Below, in pieces: positions 20,375-32,600 of a stretch of DNA of 64,000 bases. Below the pieces are notes generated by a model. The model did not search any database. It saw only the letters and a list, made by a program, of their open reading frames with translations, and was not told the origin of the DNA. The stretch covers positions 36,497-100,496 of the forward strand of contig NW_004798031.1 of assembly GCF_000002075.1 (NCBI RefSeq), written 5' to 3'. The stretch's first letter is position 1. Each line of letters opens with the position of its first letter. A program made the translations under genes and the position numbers. This DNA comes from Aplysia californica. Its lineage: Eukaryota; Mollusca; Gastropoda; Aplysiida; Aplysiidae.

Positions 20375-21638
20375 GTATACATGTATAAATGATACACATG
20401 AATTATGCTTCAAAGTTTGAAGATTATTTTCTGATGGTTCAGGAGAGCAAATAAATGTCTTATTTTTAAAAAAAAGGACATCATTTGCCAAGCTGCGATC
20501 TAACCATAGCTCATCCATGGCTAGCTCATCTGGCACAAAAATGCACGGTCAGAGCGATAAATTGAACACAAAACCAAATTGCAGTCTCTACATCTAACAC
20601 CCCTCCTCAAATCTCACCCCTGTCGCTTTGCACAAACATTTAGATATTTATAATTAATTACATCATATTATTTTCTATCAATTACAAAATTTAAGCATGG
20701 CCGTACAAAATAAAACAGACGAAAGGCTCATGAACATTCCTGTACTGGCAATATTCCAATATAAAACAAACAAAACAACAAAAAACAAACTGACTAGGCA
20801 GTTAATACACAAATGAATGCTCTTCATAAATAAAACATTTTGCACAGAACATGACTGCATTAAAAAAAGTCATTTCAGTGTTTAAAAAATCACGTGGTAG
20901 CACAGTTCTAGAGGGAACCCCCCATTATACTATGTTGCTGACTAGAATACTACACTGAAAGTACACCAATTCACAAGTAAAACTTATATATTTACATAAT
21001 ACTTAATGTTCATTAAAGTAACAAAACTGAATTAAAAAAAAAACACGATTTTGAACACAGCAATTTCTATTTTCTCTTCTCTTTAACTGACTGGAAAAGA
21101 AAAAAAATAACCTTAGTGCAATAAAACATCTATAAATTTCCTGAACATGGTCAAATACTGATTTTTGTCATTTTCCTCATAACGGGAAACATTATGATGA
21201 AAACTTAAAATACGCTGCAAGTAAATGATTCATTGACAATAAACAGTCCGCAAGAGAGCTACATGGTAAGTAGAATCATTTACAAACAATACTCAACAAA
21301 AAAAAACAACTAAACCCAGCGGTGAACAAAAGGGGACAAAATAATAATTAATACTTTAAGAAACTCATTCATACTGCCTTTCAAATTAAAAAAAATTTTA
21401 ATGACACAAATTACATGAATATCACAAAACTTTGAAAGTACAAGAATGCATTTGTTTTTACAACAATAAGAGATCCAGTTATCATGAACGGACAATATCG
21501 AAACATACTGAGCAAACCAATTCATCAAGCTGACATCTACACGATGCAGCTGTTAATAATAATAATATGCTAGACACAAAATGAAGCGACGCACAACAAC
21601 ATGTTCTACTTGGCGGGCGTTCCCAGCTAAGGACACAA

Positions 21639-21870
21639 TGAAAGCAGAGGAGTGAAACATAGATAATAATACACATTCTCCTTCAGCAGAGGTTATTTTT
21701 TCTCTAGGAATGTTCTGTCACCTCACTAATGGAACACTTAAGAGTGAAAGCAGAGGAGTGAAACATAGATAATAATACACATTCTCCTTCAGCAGAGGTT
21801 ATTTTTTCTCTAGGAATGTTCTGTCACCTCACTAATGGAACACTTAAGAGTGAAAGCAGAGGAATGAAAG
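21639..21870. repeat. 106-bp tandem duplication plus partial third unit
   Basis: TGAAAGCAGAGGAGTGAAAC begins units at 21639 and 21745, which are essentially identical. A third start at 21851 runs about 20 bases with one change. Confidence 0.95.
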
Positions 21871-24244
21871 AGCAACAACAAGGTATTTTATCATGAATTA
21901 TTTTCAGAGTAAGAAACCATTTTCTCAGCAATGGGCAAAGTTGATAGCAGTAAAAGAAAGGGTAATTTCGCCATGTCCAGGTTCGTCACAGTAAAAGGAA
22001 ACACTGAAAGCCCAGATTACAAATTAAAATTGAAGGAAACTTTGTGAGCATTCTCTTAAAAATTGAATTAAAAAACCTTCCTCTAAACATCACAGTTTAC
22101 ACAGCAAAAAAAAAAAAAGAAAAAAAGTCAGTTAGTTTAGAGGAAAAAAGATTAGCTCAATTCAATGAACCTCACTTACTTGGGTCACAACTCAAAAAGA
22201 AATGCAACAGCTTTTAAAAAGTTAAAATGAAACTTACTTTGCTCGAAGTAAAATCCACAAAATCTTCTACACATTTTTCTCTTTTTAGACATCTGACTGC
22301 TGCATTTTAAGTGAATGAATAAAATCCAAAACTTGAAAAAGAAAAAGTTTTCTCATTAGCCACATCCTTTTGACCAGAGTAACCTCTTTGCCACTCATCA
22401 GTGTCTATTGGAGGAACCATGATTTATATAAAAACAGATTTCACTTAAGTCCATATATGATGCGAGCTTGTGAAATGAGCTTTTAAGAACTAATAAGATT
22501 ATCTTTGTCATAATTTCGATCAGGCCGAAGAACTCGAACTCAGATGGCCGTTGGATCGGAAAAGAGTCATACCTAGGAACTTCCATCTCTTGAGGTATTT
22601 AGACCTGGCTTCATAACAACCCATTTTCATACCACAACAAGAGTTGATTTGGGAAAAACAGTGACAAAAATGTTAGTACTCTAAATCATATCAATCTGAT
22701 AAATAAAAAAATCTGCTGGGACTTGTGTCCCTATAACAAAATGCATACAATAGTTGTTTTTTTAAACAATACCATTTTAAATGAGAGTGAAGTCCTTCAG
22801 AAATGAAAAAAAAAACCCTTCTGAAAGAGGAAAAAATAAAGAAACAGAGGAAGGCATAACATTCAGACTCTTATTCAGGCCTGTATTCATTTCTTTAGTT
22901 CTCTGGTAAAACTACTGAGAAAATATGTGTTTCTTTATCAAATGCCTGCTCACTTCAAAGGAAATAAAAATCTATGACTCGCTTATAATGAATAAAAAAC
23001 CTACCAGATTATGAAAATTATACGCGGATAGAGCTAAGCTATATTTCAACCATAGATAGGATCCATTACTGAAAGGATAACTATGATACTTTAAAATTAA
23101 TATTGCACAAAATACTAGTTTAAAAAATGATTGTCAGTTGTTCAAGACAAAGTCCAGATGCATGTCTGTCCTATACAGTCAGATCAGATGGTACGATGAA
23201 TCTGACTCACATTAAACCAAGACGAATTTTCTCTGTATTATTATGATCCATAAAAATGAACTCCAGTCTACGACCAAGACGGCTCCTAGTCGAGGCTGTG
23301 ATTGACAAAATAAAATAATTTGAAAGGAAAGCTTAAAGTCTTACAAGATACAAGTTCAGTGACTTTTAGTTGATATTAACAAACAAAAATAAAAAGGAAC
23401 AAGATGACAACAATCAGTGCGGTATCTGAATGTGTTAACAACACTTCATCATGCATACAACAAACATGTTGAAGATTAAAACGTTGAGAGTTAAAGCCTT
23501 GGCTAACAACAACATGAAGTCAATACTGGAAGGAACAGTGTATACAGTCGCCATGCCAATGAACTTTACACATATGAAAAAACACACAATACAGTACAAC
23601 AATGATACAGAAAACACTTTTTCCTATTCAATAGTAGCCACGAGTTTCTATGAGCACAAACGTCAGCATAAAGAGAAGTAACAAAACCAACGACAGATCA
23701 CGCTCAAACCTCATGGCACTAGGTGAAAGTCTACATTATATAGGAAACTGATTTATGTACAATCTTAAAGCTCCACTCTGTAACAAACTAAATATTATTT
23801 TGTCTACTTTAAGAGAGTTATTTCCTCCTGCAAATTATCAAAGGAACAATTAATTGCCAGATTTTACCTCTTTGTAAAAATCTGTTAGATAAACAAACGG
23901 AAATCACTAGAGAAATTATTTGTTGAATGCAAGCAACAGCCTTCAACAGATGATGAGCCCAAATCTCCTCCTAGAATCTGACAATACTAGAATTAGTTCA
24001 AGATCAAGACTAAAAGGATAAAAAAAAAAAATCACCTCCCAAAATTGTATAATTTTGAAGATTTCGTTCACAGAAGTTGATATAATATACCTAAAAAAAA
24101 AAACCCAACTAAAGCGAACAGTCTTCTGTCTCCTCCCTCGTCTGTAGGGAAGGTGGGGAAACCAAAAGCCACATCCCATAGCTTGAAGTCCCAAACCTCA
24201 TCTACGAATAGTTCATAACTCTCTGAATCCTTCAATAACTCATT

Positions 24245-24419
24245 CAGGGATGCCAAATGATTTTTGCAAAAAAAAACACCTGAAAATGAGCGGAGCATCA
24301 CATCTCACCGAACCTTGTAAAGCTTTTAAATGAGAAAACAAAAGCATATTCTCTCTTACCTCTGCCCTTTCCTTTGCAAGTGAAGAAACCCCGGAAAAAC
24401 CAGACATTTGGCATCCCTG
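24245..24419. mobile_element. 175-bp MITE with CAGGGATGCCAAATG ends
   Basis: CAGGGATGCCAAATG at the left and CATTTGGCATCCCTG at the right are an exact 15-bp inverted pair. CTCATT is repeated on both sides (24239-24244, 24420-24425). The CAGGG termini recall hAT elements, but the readable duplication is 6 bp, not 8. Confidence 0.8.
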
Positions 24420-25222
24420 CTCATTGCCCCTACTATTTAACGAGAAACATATACGAACCACTGTTGAACCATAAATGCGTGTAAGCAAAATATACAATGT
24501 AAATGTTCAGAAATGGGAGATGCGGCAAATTTAGTTAAACTATGTGAGTATGATGTGGTGCACATTTTATGAAGCTAAATCCTCTATTTTTGTGACAAGT
24601 GGTATACACAAATGTTGTCAACCCTGAACAATTTGCATGTGTTTCATGTTAAATACATAGGCCTATCGGGATGTTGAGATGGAACATTCACTGATCGTTT
24701 TTATATTGGTGGGTAATGTATTTTTTATGTCTCGTTTCATTTTCAAGTCGGAGCAATTTGACATAACTTTTGACATCTTCACTGACATGTTCATTCAGAA
24801 GAGCCTTTAAAAGATGAGGACAGGCAGAACACTTATGGTTTGGGCAGGTTCATAATGTGGAGAACAAATTATTTCTTCATTAATAAAAAACATAATTAAA
24901 TACAAAACTGAGTACTTAAATTGTAGACTAATATATTAATCAAAAGATCAGCTATTCCACATTGAACACAAAGTACTTAGTGAATTAAAAAAAAACACTC
25001 CACCCCAACCACATATAACATGATTAAATAAGTGTCAATATGAATGAAAAGTTTCAAAAATCATTTTTGTGAGATCAAAAGCAACATCCGGTGATGAACT
25101 TCCACAAGCTGGACTTTCTACAACAGGGTCTGTACTTGTAACGCTTCTCATGATATAGATACACATGACCAGGCCTCAGGAAAGCCCAACCTCTCCACAC
25201 ACAGAATGTACACGTGAAGAAA

Positions 25223-25673
25223 TATGCGAGGCAGTGTGGTGAAATCAGGCGCTTGTCAAAATAATGAAATTGAAGATACAGAAATTTTCAGACAGTTCAG
25301 CAATTTTTATCAAATTTTTGGTTTTTGACTAATCATCTTTTTTTTCCACCTTCATTTAAATACACATTGTTGTGTTGATTTTTAAAAAAAATACATTGAT
25401 TAAAAGCAAACAAAATGTAAATTTTCAGTTTCCAAGGAATCTCAAGCTTTGCAAGTCACCAAACTTTGGTGGCCATTTTCTTGCTTATTTTACCGCTGAA
25501 ACCAAGTGACTCCCACCTCCTTCAATCGTAAACACCAAAACTTTTATCCAAGTCAAATGGGTACTTTTTTTCTCATCAAAAGACAGACAAATGAGCACGC
25601 TTTAAGTTGATAACAATATCTCCAAATGCCCAAATATTGACGAGTGTCTGATTCCACCGCATCGAGGAACAGC
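25223..25673 (+). mobile_element. GGTGAAATCAG MITE, copy 3
   Basis: TATGCGAGGCAGTGTGGTG start, shared interior (CACCAAACTTTGGTGGCC, ACTCCCACCTCCTTCAATCG) and a degraded right end (CTGATTCCACCGCATCGAGG). Nearest to copies 1 and 2. Confidence 0.75.
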
Positions 25674-28414
25674 GTGAGCAAGATGACAACTTCATTGATG
25701 TAATGCAAGAAATCAACAAATCATTTAACCATATGAGATACAATAGAGGCAACATTAATGAGCAATGAAGTAAATACATTATATATAAAACTGATTAAGG
25801 TACAATCTTATTACCTACTCAGTGAAAGTAAGAAATTTCATACACATGTATAGCAAAACAGATGTTGCGTTGTAAAATCAGCGATCACCGATCTTCCAAC
25901 GCAAAACATCTTTGATCCTCAGTATACCAAGAATGATTTTAGCTTTGAAATAAGCTGTGCTCTTCCCTTACTGCTTTATCATATGGGTTTGATAATTTCA
26001 TTTCAGAATTATAAATTGTGACTCTGGGATAGCAGACCAAGGCATATCCAGACAGAGAGTACCTTGAGAAAAAGTCGGGTGGACAAAGACCAACCCCTCA
26101 TTTACTGGTAGAAAATTAAGGTCAACCAAGCACAAGCCTAACAAAGTCTTGGAAATAGGACTCGCTTTGACTCACTGACTGCCGAACCGACACTGCGTCC
26201 GTAAGTCTAGACATACAAGAAATCCCAAACCTGCACCCCTGCCAGTTTCAATTTCTGTACTATATTTACATTATTTACCCATTCACGAACAATCTTGGCT
26301 GTGTCCCTCGATCCATTAGTGTTGCTTTTGAAGGTTTTCTTTTATACTGAGGTGCTTTTCAATGGGTATCTTTTACATCTGGCAGAGTGGTGCCTGAATT
26401 TTATGTTGAACTTGAACTTGAATATCGTCCAACCTCTAAAAGTAAAACTGTTCATTTGTGTGGGTTCTGATATTCAACATGGCATACAAGATGGTCACAA
26501 GAAAGACTTAGAATATTCAGATCTCAATTATTTCGTTAAAAAGGGTTTACAAAAAACAAACCTAAATCCATGCCTTAGAGGCTGCTTCAAGCACTTCCTC
26601 AACAATGACTCATGTAATCAAGATTTAATTTTTGTCCATATATTTCAAATAATCATTTTAAAAAAAGTATGACACTAATTGAAAATCTGTTTTCCCCTCA
26701 ATAAAACACAACATAAAAATTATAGATGGTAAAAATTATATTATAAGTGTTCGTCTAGAAAAGTCATCCGACAATTAATGTTCTAAATCACCCTTTGCAT
26801 GCCGGCAGCCAGGGTTGAATTGGGGTACCAACACCAGCAGTCAGTGAGTTACGACAGAAAATGAACACATCTCAAAGAATAAGGTAAAGTGAGTACTCAA
26901 CTGTGCCATTTTACTTGCCCCAGCAATTCTAGACTCAGAGGCAAACAATTAAAAACAAAAATCCACCCAAAACTATATACCAAAAGTTAAACCTCTGCAA
27001 CCTCCAAACATAACTTACCAAAAAATTTAGTGAGTAGCAAAACATGATTGCAAAATACATATGAAGGCAAAAGGAGCAGTGGATGGCAACAGTTAAAAAC
27101 AGAGCTAAAAACCAGCATCATGGATGGTCCGGGCTTTGGGAATGTCAGTGATGGGTAAAAAAACAACAAGGCAACAAAGTCTAGCTAACAACAAAATACG
27201 TAAAGACACAGGAATGGTGACTGCAGAAAAAAAAATAATTATCTACTGTGCGCTGTCTTCACGTTAAGAGCAGTGTGACAAACTTTGGCATTCTTCATTC
27301 CGCCCTGCTACGCAAGACATGGAAAAAGTCGGACACAAACACCAAACATTTGATCTAAAAAAAAATGATTACAACGAGGAGTGTGCCCCTACCCAATTGT
27401 CCAGTATACGACTAGGAAACTGTCCTTTAAAAACCCAACCAGTATTAACATCAGCACCAAATCTCTCCAACATCAAACTGTTATCATCAAAATAAACAAA
27501 TAGCACCAACATAATGGTCTGGCAAGACGCAGCACCAGCATCTTTCTTTCTTTCACAAGTGTATCGAAGCTTGCACGTCTTTCTTTCACAAAATCTGTAG
27601 CTTAGCAAGCTATAGAAGCACTGTCTGTTTATATAGTAACCGAAGAACTTGTTGAAGGCTTGCAGAGAACTGGCTTGGTGCTCGCGACTGCTGAATGTCA
27701 CAGTCCATGTTGTCATCTGATGGGAAGGTTCCTCACCCTGACACAGGTGGGACTTGTATCTTCATTACAAATACAAAGAATAAGACACAACACAGAAAAG
27801 GATGGGAACCCCCCCCCCCCCCTCTTTTCTTCCTTTCTCCTTTTTATGCTTTACATGTTAAGCCAAACTCTTAAAAAGGAAAAAAACCCAACAACAAATA
27901 AAACCCCCAACCCTTTTCCCCGACTCTTTTTAAAAGAATTCAAGAGATGCCAACCCTGGTACATGACATCTTACAAAGATCGTCATGATGATGGGGATGA
28001 AGCCTACCTGAGACAACAAGTGAAGAGTGAGAATACAATTATGCAGTTACAGATCAGAATTCTATCGTGTAGAATCACAAAGGAGTTAAAGCATTTTGAA
28101 GGGAAAAATACTTACTGTCTCCAATTACGGCAAATAAAGTCTACCACAGAATACGATCATACAGTGTAATCATTTATGTCTGTTGCAAACTCAGCATTAC
28201 AATCCAAAATTGAAATAATATGTGACTAAAAGTTTTTTAATTGAAAAAAGAAAAACGTCTTCAATTATAACACGTTTTACTCAATAAAAACTGGCGTTGA
28301 CAAGATGACAAGGACATGTAGTTACTTGAGGGGGGCATTGCGCTGCCATGAGCGAAATGCTCGCAGCTAAAGAGATTTGAAAACATCAAACAACAACAAC
28401 AATTCAATATAAAT

Positions 28415-28612
28415 GCCAGTGTGTCTACCTCTTTTTAAAATTCTGGAATACTGCCATAGTTCCTTAAAAGGTATCTAATACCCCAGTTTCTTTATGCGTA
28501 CATTCGAAAAAGTGCCAGTGTGTCCACCTCTTTTTAAAATTCTGGAATACTGCCATAGTTCCTTAAAAGGTCTCTAATACCCCAGTTTCTTTATGCGTAC
28601 ATTCGAAACATA
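28415..28612. repeat. 99-bp tandem duplication
   Basis: Two units starting GCCAGTGTGTC at 28415 and 28514, differing at only a few bases. Confidence 0.95.
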
Positions 28613-29698
28613 TAACAGTAAGTGTGACTATACATGATATATAAATATATTCACAGGAGCTGTACAACCATAAGGCCAAGCATACTACATGGAGAAAATG
28701 CTGAGGGCATCAGCAGCAGGAGTGAACGTGAATGAAGCACAATGTTGACCAATTAGTGGGGGGGGGGGGGGGGGGGGGAGAAAAAGGCTCACATGGCAAG
28801 AACACAGGGGGTCATTTACACAACAAAGCAGTCGGAAATCCGGAAATTCTGACAGAATTTTGAAATAGCACTGGAAGCACATGGTGGCTTTGCCACGAAT
28901 GATCATGACCAAAAAAGAATCCGGTCCACTGAACCTAAACACCATAATCTGTCACATGTATCCTTGTATCTCTTGCCTCTGTGACATCTAATAGACCCGT
29001 GGTTGCTGATGTTTAAAAAAAAAAAAAAATTCCCAGGGGACCAGAGAAAAGGAATGGGGAGGAAAAAAAACCCATGCTGTAGCTTTGCAACCTTGATTTT
29101 AATTCCTTGGCTGAAAACATACAGTCAAGGTGGCAGGAAAAGCCATCCATCTTTTGACCGACGCCAGGGAACTGTAAGTCCTACATGCCTTTTCTTCAGA
29201 ATCTGAACCCTCCAGAAACTTCCACAGTGGCTATAACACATCGCAGAGCTTCACACATAATCAATTTCATCTCAAAACGAACTCACCAATCCCATAACAA
29301 AGCACTATTTACCCAAGTAAAACATCGGTTACTATGTTCCGCCTCCCACCTTACCCTTTCCACTGCTCTACAGCTATTGGTAAAAGTAAAGCACAACCCA
29401 CTTCACACAGACCCAACCGGTCTTCGTTCCTACCACACACTGACATAACAGTGCTTTCTTTGTTCCTATGATAGACTGACATCTGTTCTTTCATGTTTCA
29501 ACTGTTTTTAAAAAATAAATTCCCACTCTATACTGTCACAACAGTTCTTTCTTTGTTCCCACTAAACACACAACAGTTTTTTTAAAAATTCCCACTCTGT
29601 GCTTAAATACAACTGTTCTTTCTATGTTCCCACTCCACAATTGCACAACCGTTGTTTGTTCCCTCTCAACACTGGCACAACAAGCTGCAATGTCCCCT

Positions 29699-32600
29699 TT
29701 AAAGAGACATCCTTAGGTGAAGGGAAGAGGAGGATTTTGACTTTCTCATCTGAGCACTTTTCTGGGAGATCTGCACATCTTGACCCACACCCCGCTCTTG
29801 ACCTTTCGCCGACCCTTCCTCTCCACTGATACTCTGTGCATTACAGCTGGTGGTACCTTGTTGCTCAGCACTGTCAGCCTGGCAGAAGAGGTAAGAAAAA
29901 GCCACTGTTAGCAACAAATTTCACGATATTTCTTTTTAGCTTTCGTACGAGTTTTACGGCACTTGAAGCACAAACAGGTCATAGAAGTGCCAAAGATTAG
30001 AGGTGTTGCTAGAGAGTAACAACAGAGAAAAGGAGGAGGAGAGATAAGAACAATAGAAGTTTGATATAGAAGTTAATACTAGAGGGACAAAAAGTCTCCT
30101 CTCAAAACATTTCAAGTGGGTGGCCACATACACGATGCTATCTAAAATAATTCTCACTCAAAATTCATTTATTTTTTACCTATATATCTGAAAAAAAAAA
30201 CCCAAACCAAACCCAAGGACCACATTGTACCAGGAATAAAAACCACACTTCACTAGATTCTGAAAGGACACTTGAATCAACAACAAACTGGTTCAGTTCA
30301 AGAAACCCATTTGATATTTTTCTCAAATCTTTTTTTTCTTCTTTCCCTTGGCTGCAGATCTTTCTCTGTCACATATATTTTCGATGTGAGGATCGTCTGT
30401 AAATAACTCATTTACAATCTGATCCTCACATTGAAAAGACCTGTGACAGAGAAAGATCTGCGGTTAAGGGAACGCAAAGAAATTTAATTTTAGAAAAATG
30501 TGGTACACAGGTTTCTTGAACTGAACTGTCAATAAAAACCTTGAAAATCTTGTTCTTATTGGGAAAAGGAACAATGAAAGCGGCAAAGGTGGAACAAAAA
30601 AATCTTGCACCGAGAACTTGAACAGACAGGTGACAGGAAAATATACAAATTCCTTTACCTGCATGACGGGCATTCGGTCAATGCAGAGTCTCATCTGTTC
30701 GATGAGGTCAAGAAGGTCGTCAGGGGTCACGGCCTCAGGGCCCTTAGTAGCAGCAGCAGGCTGTGGTGATGGAGCTGGATGGCCCTGCACCTTCTGTACC
30801 AGTTCCCGTAACTGAACACAGGCCAGGGAAATTTTCTCCTGCTGAAATATGGTACAAATAAGAAAGAGGGTAGAAACAAATACATGATAAACCAAGAAAG
30901 ATGACAGGAGTCATGTCTCTTTTAAGTTTTAGGATAGAGTAAAGAGCGACACAATGACAGTCAATTCGTGCAGAGAAAAAAACAAGAACAAGTGGCACTC
31001 TTCAGCCTTTCTCAACACATCTATAGGCAAAAATCAGAACAGTGACAAGCCAAGCTAAGGGTGCTCCTCTGAGACAGCAACATTGTCAAACTCGAGGGAC
31101 CACTCCCAGAAAAGACAAGTCAACATCAAGTCTACAAAGCAGGAAAAATAATTCAGCTCTTAACAAAGAAAAGACAAAAAAACAACAACAACTGAACTCT
31201 TACGTTCTAGAATGTTCTACTACCTACGGCCTTTTAAAAAATGAGGTTAACAGTATTCACAGTCTATAAATAATACACATAACAGCTTCAAGTCCAAATT
31301 ATCTGAATTCTACTTCAGATCAATTGTTTTATTGTTACTAAATACTGGAAAAACCCTTAAATCTAACTGCAAAAAAATCCACAACTTTTAACACATTACA
31401 CCCTAAGAGCCTGGATGAGAAGTCCATTCCTAGATCCTAAGCAAAAGGAAGGAACCCACCCCCCGTGAATACAAGCGTTTAAAAAACACATTTTAAAAAT
31501 ACTAAACAAATTTGTTTAAATCCTGAAAAAACAAAAGTTCAAAAGAAAAATGAATGTAGTTTCAGAAAAATATAGATTTAACTTTAATGTATGCACAAAC
31601 TGTACGAAATGTTCAGTCGGGGTGTCCGACCCTCACTCTCACCCTCGTGGTCGCGCCCTAGATCTAAATTCTAGATTTTCTACAACTGATCAATCCGAAT
31701 CGCCCCAAACTCTTGCTACAACATTTTCATCAAAATCTGAGTCATCCGATTTGTCATATGCTTGTTTTTGATATAATCCATCATTATTTCCTTTTACGAA
31801 TTCAATTGTGTTACTTTTCAACAAGTTGAGACACCTTTAAATTGTCGGTAACGTGATCGCACTTCGATCGACTCTAATACTAAAACTACTGGCCTGAAAA
31901 TTTTCGTTTCGGTATCAACAAAAGAAGAAACTTTTTGCAATAAAATGCAAATCGTCAAGGCGAGACTTTGTTTCTAAAGACGCTAGGTCGGCGCAGGCGA
32001 ACCCGGGTGAGTTTGAGTTAGGGTGTAATGTGTTAAATGATGGAGCAGTGAAATCTGAGATAAGGTCTCCACTTTCTTTGGTACCTAATTTTTTTGTAAG
32101 TTTTTTTTTTCCTTCAAAATTCCATCTTTCTTTGGCAAATTGCTTGGACTTTATCATCTGGTTAACAAGAACACGACGTCACGTAGCAATGCCAATCAGG
32201 CTTCAGTGCGGTGTTCACACCTCAACGGGGAAAAAAGGAATTTTAATTGAATGGCATGCTAGACTGAATTAAATTATATTTTATGGTTGGCATGGTCTAA
32301 AGTCATCAAAAAAAGCTTTGCCATTATTAAATCACGCTGCCAACATATTCTTAAAGATCCCATGTAGGGAAACAATGCTATAAATAAAATGCTCTCATCC
32401 TGACACCCCTTTTTCGCCAAATCGAAATTAGGACACCAAAATTTTAATTATAACAAAATAACCATGAAATGGTTAGTAAATCTGACTGCAGAAATGATTT
32501 CTCCACCCAAAAACACATGGGGTAGCCAAGTTTCTCTCTATCACTCAAATTAACTACTGAGATATCGTTGATTTCCTTACAGCATCTGCTACTGTGTGGT

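Larger units (their letters stand above)
18546..29698. other. Long AT-rich stretch without coding exons; possible 3' UTR and flank of the BICDL-like gene
   Basis: Apart from the MITEs and tandem repeats listed separately, no exon, RNA gene or conserved protein match was seen on either strand. The part nearest 29698 lies directly downstream of the BICDL-like stop codon (minus strand) and may be a long 3' UTR, but no polyadenylation site can be assigned with confidence. Homopolymers occur at 27810-27822 (C) and 28757-28779 (G). Confidence 0.4.

Noticed and set aside
27369-28169. Open frames of 115 aa (minus) and 169 aa (plus)
   Set aside because: No recognisable domain, no splice or codon support, and they overlap each other and a C homopolymer.
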